Shown here piece by piece: positions 57,549 to 64,000 of a stretch of 64,000 bases of DNA; position 1 is the stretch's first letter; each line of letters starts with the position of its first letter. Source of the DNA: Xyrauchen texanus. Its lineage: Eukaryota > Chordata > Actinopteri > Cypriniformes > Catostomidae. The position numbers were made by a program, and so were the translations under genes. The DNA lies in contig NC_068301.1 of NCBI RefSeq assembly GCF_025860055.1, positions 1,816,051-1,880,050 of the forward strand, in the 5' to 3' direction. Below the pieces are notes generated by a model, which worked only from the letters and a program-made list of their open reading frames with translations, had not been told where the DNA came from and ran no database searches.

Positions 57549-59611
57549 TAGAGGTCGACCGATATTGTTTTTTTCAGGCCGATGCCTATCTTTTGAAATC
57601 CGGGTCGGCCGATGGCCGATTAATGCTGCCGATTTATTTTGGCCGATATGTCCTTGATTTTAACCTCTTATTTGAACCTTTTATTTGAAAGATAAAATGT
57701 AACACAAATAATTACTTAAGATAGACAAAATTTCTCAAGAAATACATTTATTGAACACTTGACCAATCTGCACTTGTACACTTAAATTAAAAATGTATAG
57801 TGTAAAAACATAATGTATAACAAATATATTAAATAAACAAAGCAGGGGTTACGAACTGCTCCGAGACACGAAGGTTGAGATCCAAATGCAGCTTTAATTA
57901 AGGGGCAATCCAGACACGTAATCCAATATTCAGAGCATCCAAGAGAAGCACAGGCATAACTAGGGATGGGTATCGTTAAGGTTTTAATGGTTTTACTATC
58001 TTACCGATACTGCTTATCGATCCGGTACTTTAACGGTATTCTTAACGGTTCTTTTCGTTTGTTTATATATATATATATAAACAAAGATAAACTTTATATA
58101 GGCACAGTGATTTAATTTCAGGAAGGTCTACTAACGTTACTGTTCAGGTGTGGTCTAAAAGGAAATCTAACAAAGTTATCAATTGTAAAATAACACTGCA
58201 TAGTTTATCATAGATAGATTAATGCTTATTAGTGCAGAAGTTATTCATTCAAGAGCTGTAAGTGATTTTCTCTTTGCCTTTTGTTGTTTGATTCGCAGTA
58301 ATGGCTCAATCGTCACATGTTTATTAGGATGCTTCCCCTTTAAGACCGAGTCTAATAGACTCCTGATGCGCCATATTTTCTCCCAACTATTTCCTTAACT
58401 ACATCCACTTAAGACATAAACTGTGTTTAAGTGAATCTCCAAGCCGGTCGTTTTGACATATTTTTGTGTATATTTGATCGTTTAGACGCATGAAACCCAA
58501 AGTAGTCTATAGTTTGCTTGTCTCGTTGCGGTGTGTTTCGGAGCGCGCGCCACCTTGGGAACGGTATCTCTCGCGCTCTTTTTATTATTAAAGCGTCCCG
58601 CAATTTAGCAACAGTAGCTAGACTGCATTTTACAACAATCACCGATCGTGCTGAATCTGACGTTAAGTTTGAGTTTTAGGGAGAAATGTCAGTGCACCGC
58701 TGTGAAGGGAAGGAAGTTGTGCTAGACAGAATGCGGCTTATGTATAAATATTATTTTTATAATCTTTGGAAGGCGAAATCTAAAATAAAATCAGACTAAT
58801 ATCACAGATCTAAACCAGGCTACGTTTGAATGTTTAGTTCTGTCACTCATTAAGCAGGCCTCGCTGTGCGCGAAATCTCTTGCGCTCTCTCTCTCTCTCT
58901 CTGACTGTGAATAGCTAAATTGCATCACAGACGAATGGTTTCATAGAATTATTATACATAGAAATGGCTGGCGAGATAAAATAACTTTCTCTTTATAGCA
59001 ATAAAGAATGTATTTTCTTAATTTCTCCAGTACCAACAGCAGAACCGATAACGTCCGAACTTACCAAAGCCAGTCCTTCAATAGCCTATAGTGCGTTGGT
59101 ATATTTTTTTATTACTTATTTCTCTGCATTGAGTGACAACCCTCTCAAATATAAGACACAAACAGAACAAATAAAAGTATCAGATTCACTTTCTGTAATT
59201 GCTAAATTCTTGCTTACTTATTGTGACAAGATAGCAACCCTTCTGATGTGATAATGCAACTTCAACTACGCTATCAATATCCAAAGTAGCCGAACGTCAT
59301 GTCCCGTTTTTTCTCGAAGTTGACAGTAACATATCAAAAGTTTTTATTTAAATATGAAGGAGTTATACAAATTTAATCCATACCGTTTTCTCCAAGGAAC
59401 TTAGCTCCTTCCTTAGGCACTGGATGAGGTCTGCTCACTCTGCTGGAAAATGACTCTAGGGGCAGCGTGCGTCGAACACGTGTTCCACAACAACACTAGG
59501 CTGCCCACAGATGCGCCTGCCTAATAATCGGCTTGATATACTTGGATATTGGCCAATGCCGATTATGTTAAAAAATGCAAAAAAATCGGCCGATTAATCG
59601 GTCGACCTCTA
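57549..59611. mobile_element. hAT-3 element in U1 promoter
   Basis: Ends TAGAGGTCGACCGATATT and (inverted) TAGAGGTCGACCGATTAA, flanked by an exact 8-bp duplication GTGATACA (57541-57548 and 59612-59619). GGCCGAT repeats lie near both ends. No transposase frame is present in the 2063 bp. Near 57962 TAGGGATGGGTATCG looks like the left end of yet another hAT whose right end I cannot find. All other U1 copies have the empty site. Confidence 0.9.
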
Positions 59612-60109
59612 GTGATACACATTCAAATACACATACTTCATGACTAATACACATTGTTATTACATGTTATTAACAAATATTTACAATTACACCCAGTTTA
59701 CAAGGAATGTAACCGATGATGCATTGCGATGTGACTTGCTGCAATGTTTTGAGTCAGTGTACAACAGAGCCACACACACGGACCAATCAGCTTTGAGCTC
59801 CAGACTATATAAAATAAAACATTTTCATATCAGACATAAACTAGTACTTAGCTTTATTACCTTATGTATTACTGTATTTTTTTAATTCCACGTGTATTTA
59901 TTTATTTCTAGATTGAAAAGTTTGTGGACAAACTTTAGGTTGGCTTGAGAGAACATAGCAATAAAGTTTGAAGTAGTTGTAAAAGTTTGAAGGTTTTTAG
60001 TTTGAAGTTGTTATAAGTTTAAGTAGTAGTTTTAAAAGTTCAAAGTTAAAAGATTATACGACCATTCAGTCTATCAGATAGATAGATAGATAGATCCCTG
60101 CTACCCTGA
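59612..60109. other. displaced U1 upstream region (monomer IV)
   Basis: Matches 24527-25050. This sequence would normally sit 65-250 bp from the U1 start. A deletion of about 55 bp after CCAGACTAT (near 59808) is specific to this copy. Confidence 0.5.
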
Positions 60110-60124
60110 GTCCCATGAACAAAA

Positions 60125-60735
60125 CCTGAAATCTTTGTTCTGGTGCAGAGATATGCTATTTGTTACTTGGTTGCTAGGGTAACCCCATCTGGTTGCTAGG
60201 TAATGACCAGGGTGATACAATACTTGGCTACTTTTCATCCTGAGTGAAATTAGTCAACCAGGAAATCTCTACGATTTTCTGGTGCAGAAATATGATATTT
60301 GTTACTTGGTTGCTAAGGTAACCACATCTCGTTGCGAGGCAGTTACCAGGGTGATATTCATCATGGGCACTTGCCATGATGAGTGAAATAAGTCAAACTG
60401 GTAGCCTCTACTATTTTCTGGTGCAGAGATATATAATTTGTTACTTGGTTGCTAGGTTAAGCCCATGTGGTTGCTATGCAGTTACCAGGGTGATACTTAT
60501 CATGGGTACTTGCCAAACTGAGTGAAATAAGTCAAACTGGTAGCCTCTACTATTTTCTGGTGCAGAGATATATAATTTGTTACTTGGTTGCTAGGGTAAG
60601 CCCATGTGGTTGCTATGCAGTTACCAGGGTGATACTTATCATGGGTACTTGCCAAACTGAGTGAAATAAGTCAACCCGTACGTATGTCTCTATGATTTTT
60701 CTGGTGCAGAGATATCTGATTTGTTACTTGCACAA
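60125..60735 (-). repeat. 139-bp modules (monomer IV)
   Basis: Four to five reverse-oriented modules. The piece from CAGTTACCAGGGTGATACTT to GTCAAACTGGTAGCC is duplicated in tandem (near 60420 and 60557), giving one module more than in monomer II. Confidence 0.8.
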
Positions 60736-60890
60736 AATATTCCCATGCTTTCGTCCATGTGGAGATCCGTGGGAATGTATGACATGTAAAGCTGCACTTG
60801 TGTGTCAGTTGCTAATAAAGGTACAAGTGATTTAGAAGCGCACATTAACTCTGTGAAGCATAATAGGTCAGCAAAAGTTCAAATGTTAAA
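60728..60890 (+). pseudogene. zinc-finger fragment (monomer IV)
   Basis: Same fragment as 25566-25730 and 46082-46245. Confidence 0.45.
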
Positions 60891-61699
60891 TTGTTTTCAC
60901 ATTGCTTCATATTCCATGGCCATTCAAAATAATAGTAAATGAAGGTACACTCATGGCGTCAAATATTTTATTTTAGAGTCTTTTTCACTGTATTAAAGTT
61001 TGCATTCATAGTAACACTGTTTTGAACCCTATTCTATCCCATCTTCCTATTTATGTGCAAATGTACAAATAAATCAATAAACATATAAGTATAGAAAATA
61101 ATATATGTGGAAATAAATCAATACAATCATTCTTAAGGAAATAAAAGTATAACTACGTCAGATTTGATAATAAGTTAATTTATATGTAAAACATTTTTAA
61201 TGATGCACCGGAATAAAAATCCTGGACTCTTTATATTTATTTGTAATATTGTCACATTAGGTCCTCCATAAGAGACTAGTTTTGAAATTGGGAACGGTCA
61301 ACGGATGTAGAAAGGAAGTCCCGCCTTAAAGGTAAAAGAGCCAATCACATTTCAGAAACAGATATCGCCTGTCATTCAAATAGAGAACGCGCATGCGCAT
61401 TAGCTACACAAGCCGGTAAAATTGCGTTTGTTTAGTGTTATCAGAGATAAAGAAGCACATTTTATGATTCCAGTGTCTTCAGATTTTACTGCTGAATATA
61501 TTTTAACACTGAAATATGTTTTTATCTTAATCTCGCGTCCGTTATAGATGAGATGTTTGATTGAAGCGCGATTTAAACTACTGAACGATTTTATTACACT
61601 TAAACTAGATTAACATTAGATCGATATGAGCATTTGATATTACACTCAAAGTTAATTCATCACATACACAATTGTTCAGTTCTTTTCTTGACAGTTTTA
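60891..61699. other. U2 downstream spacer (monomer IV)
   Basis: Conserved with 25731-26533. No gene seen. Confidence 0.4.
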
Positions 61700-61889
61700 G
61701 GGGGTGCACCGTTCCTGGAGATACTGCAATACCAGGTCGATGCGTGGAGTGGACGGAGCAAGCCCCTATTCCATCTCCCTGATCCAAAAATCAATTTAAT
61801 ATATGGTCCCCGGATAGGGGACGTATCAGATATTAAACTGATAAGAACAGATACTACACTTGATCTTAGCCAAAAGGCCGAGAAGCGAT
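61700..61889 (-). ncRNA. U2 snRNA, copy 3
   Basis: Same sequence as copy 2, including the fully paired stem IIb, but with one C fewer at the 3' end (GGUGCACCCCC), giving 190 nt. Branch-point motif and Sm site are intact. Confidence 0.96.
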
Positions 61890-61936
61890 ACCGAAATAAG
61901 GATCCGAGCAAAGGGAGTCATTCAGACAACTACAGA

Positions 61937-61950
61937 TCTCACTGACGGTC
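61937..61950 (-). promoter_or_regulatory. candidate PSE of U2 copy 3
   Basis: GACCGTCAGTGAGA on the minus strand, 48-61 bp upstream of the RNA start. Confidence 0.5.
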
Positions 61951-63394
61951 TTATTCATAATAATATCAGACCATTTCAAACTATAAACTACTTACAAATA
62001 CAAACTTCAAAATTAAAGCCCCACTCAGAGACTGTGTGAAGAGTTTTGAGATTCTCGTCAATAAGAAGCCGAAAAACCTTCAAAATACGCGGATATTTTT
62101 CCTCCCTCTGTTATCATGAGTTCTCCATCATCCAATCAAACACGAGAACAGAGTTTGTGGACAATAAAACTATTTAGAGTCTCTTTATAATCCTAAAATA
62201 ATCCGCTTTTCACAGGAAAGTCTCTCTGCTCATGTTCTGACACCAGATTCACAAAACAACAGGAGAAAATGAAGCTTTTGCCACATTTATTTCCTTTGAC
62301 GCCCTCATGTGGTGAAATGTGGAACTGCAAGTCCGTCTGCGCCATCAAACTACAATCACTGACGACGAGAAAAGCTGCAAACACTTTCAACGACTATTTC
62401 AACAAACATTTTAGCGCCATCAATCTTGACAGATCTACACTGAAACAATAAAGCGGGAAATCAGCACAAACTGGTGTTTGCAAATCCTTGAATGAGCGTT
62501 AAATATCAGCAACCCGTTGAATAAGTTTGATCTGATTTGATTGTGACTGACTTCATCCATCGGTGTATTTAACGGACACAGTTCACGTGATAAATGTCTT
62601 TATTTTCTCATTTAAACGCCTCAAATTCGACGGTTGTCTCAGATTAGCCTACACTGATTAACAACGGCAAAAAAAAAACAATGAAAAAGCTCGAAATTGA
62701 TGAATTTAAGATTGTTCTAAATAATCAAATTGAAAGTTTTAAATGTGAAGATACTCACAGGTGTCGCTTGTCTTGCACCAAACCGTGTAAAAATCCGACG
62801 AAAAGTACGAAACCCACTATGGAGAAGAGCTCATGAATATTAATCAGTACGTGCCGACGTTCCAATGATGAAGTCTTTAATAAATTAATATTAAAAAGAG
62901 AGCCTTCTCCATGTAAAACTCCTCTTGCTTTATCAAGGTTGCTAAAGAGTTTTTAAAATCAAATTTAAGACCTTTTCCAAGACCTGAACATATAAAATTA
63001 ATACAGTATCCCCAAAACCAAAACAAACCATTTAAAAATAAATCATATCACAGACTCTTAATTAGCTGAATATTGATTATCAGTAAAACAGGGTAGACTA
63101 TATACAACTTTAAAATACTCAATACCTGTTTTCCACATACTGAAAATCACATTAAAACTAGTTTATGTACCATTATATATATATATATAACACATGAGAG
63201 ATTGACTTATATTGGACTGTTTGTCCGCCAATAGTTTGTTTTAATTGGTCGTCTATATTAAATGTTCTTAGTAAAACACTTTTGAGCCATTTTAGAGCAA
63301 ATACATAATTATCGAGATATCGAATATAGTCAACTTGCTGAAAAATATCGCCCAGCTCTACTACTAATATGCATATATATTTAAATATATAAAT
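61951..63394. other. U2-upstream spacer (monomer IV)
   Basis: Same spacer as 26786-28632 but with two deletions (near 62716 and 62915, the second of about 300 bp). Conserved frame at 62269-62451, no domain. Short (TA)n near 63174-63189. Confidence 0.5.
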
Positions 63395-63583
63395 AAAGTG
63401 CATCTGGAAAGTATTCACAGCGCTTCACTTAATCCACATTTTGTTATGTTTCAGCCTTATTCCAAAATGGAGTAAATTCATTTTTCTCCTCAATTCGACA
63501 AACAATACCTCATAATGACAACATGAAAGACGTTTTTGAAATCTTTGCAAATTTATTAAAATAAATCACATGTACATAAGTAC
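63395..63583 (-). mobile_element. Tc1-2 terminal stub (monomer V)
   Basis: Same truncated Tc1-2 end as 13311-13502, joined to hAT-1 at the same point. Monomer V is therefore type A, like I and II. Confidence 0.8.
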
Positions 63584-64000
63584 TTTGCTTGGAGTGTTAT
63601 AAAGTTGTGGCCACAAAACAAGGAAACACCACCAATTTGTCTGATCACTTAAAACGGCGCCACAAAGCTCTTTACGACGAATACAAAGTCAAATCTGGAT
63701 GTCAACCAAAACAAAAAACGATTTGCGATGCCTTTGCCAGTATGACACCTTACCAGAAAGGCTCTCAACGACAGAAAGACATAACAGACGCAATAACGTT
63801 TCATATCGCTAAAGATATTGTAACAGTTTTACAGTTCCATTTGTCCTATTAGCTTTCTGCACATGCAATATTTAATCCTGTCACTAGGAGCGCTCTAGCC
63901 AGTGTGATTCCTGGTAGCATAAAAAGGATAGAAGTAGTATGAGGGAGAAAGGATGTGTTAACCACATGGAGAAGCTTTCTCACCAATGCTGTCTAGTGTT
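63584..64000 (+). mobile_element. hAT-1 element, 5' part (monomer V)
   Basis: Matches 13503-13919 almost exactly, including the half BED finger at 63589-63818 and the start of the solo LTR. It runs off the window. Confidence 0.8.
63819..64000. mobile_element. solo LTR in hAT-1 (monomer V, partial)
   Basis: Begins TGTAACAG after ATAT, at the same site as 13736, so the LTR insertion predates the spread of type A monomers. Confidence 0.75.

Noticed and set aside
61660..61911. Minus-strand open frame over U2 (also at 26531 and 47047)
   Set aside because: It overlaps the U2 RNA gene almost exactly and is conserved only because U2 is conserved.
1..64000. Other small nuclear or ribosomal RNA genes (U4, U5, U6, 5S)
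   Set aside because: I looked for their well-known 5' ends and internal boxes on both strands and found none.

Overview
This is a repeat-dense stretch of a teleost fish genome, most likely a cyprinid. The evidence is vertebrate-type U1 and U2 snRNA genes with a recognisable U1 PSE promoter element and 3' boxes, Sleeping Beauty/Tdr-type Tc1 transposons, many hAT (ZBED-like and Tol2-like) elements with 8-bp target duplications, a THAP element of probable Kolobok type, and a tRNA-headed fish SINE. No intact host protein-coding gene could be recognised. The only cellular genes I can support are snRNA genes.

The backbone is a tandem array of a U2-U1 snRNA unit. All five U1 genes (9342, 21642, 24302, 44955, 57320) and all three U2 genes (26534, 47050, 61700) are on the minus strand. 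Each U2 lies about 2 kb to the right of a U1, that is 5' of it in the transcription direction; in the last unit an insertion widens this to 4.2 kb. A 500-N gap at 11181-11680 sits where monomer II carries 3.5 kb with one U1 and one U2, so those genes are probably missing from monomer I.

Monomers can be counted from the left end of a Tc1 element ('Tc1-2'): I (before 13310), II (13311-28632), III (28633-52370), IV (52371-63394) and V (from 63395). I, II and V are type A: a ZBED-like hAT ('hAT-1') sits in the Tc1-2 arm. In I and II, where the rest of the arm is visible, it is followed by a fused Tc1 chimera, a long non-coding element ('element X') holding a second hAT ('hAT-2'), U1a, a Tc1/THAP block, U1b and U2. 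III and IV are type B: Tc1-2 and a Sleeping Beauty-like Tc1 remain separate, with a truncated LINE, a small MITE, one U1 and one U2.

Insertions present in one monomer and absent at the matching site of another mark later transposition: an LTR-like insert and inverted hAT-2 in III (empty in IV), hAT-5/hAT-6 in III (empty in II), hAT-3 in the promoter of the IV U1 (empty in the others), and a deep nest at 28633-36231. A 139-bp repeat module lies next to the snRNA genes and, in the opposite orientation, forms a 3.2-kb block at 2506-5794. Element family names such as hAT-1 or element X are local labels, not database names.
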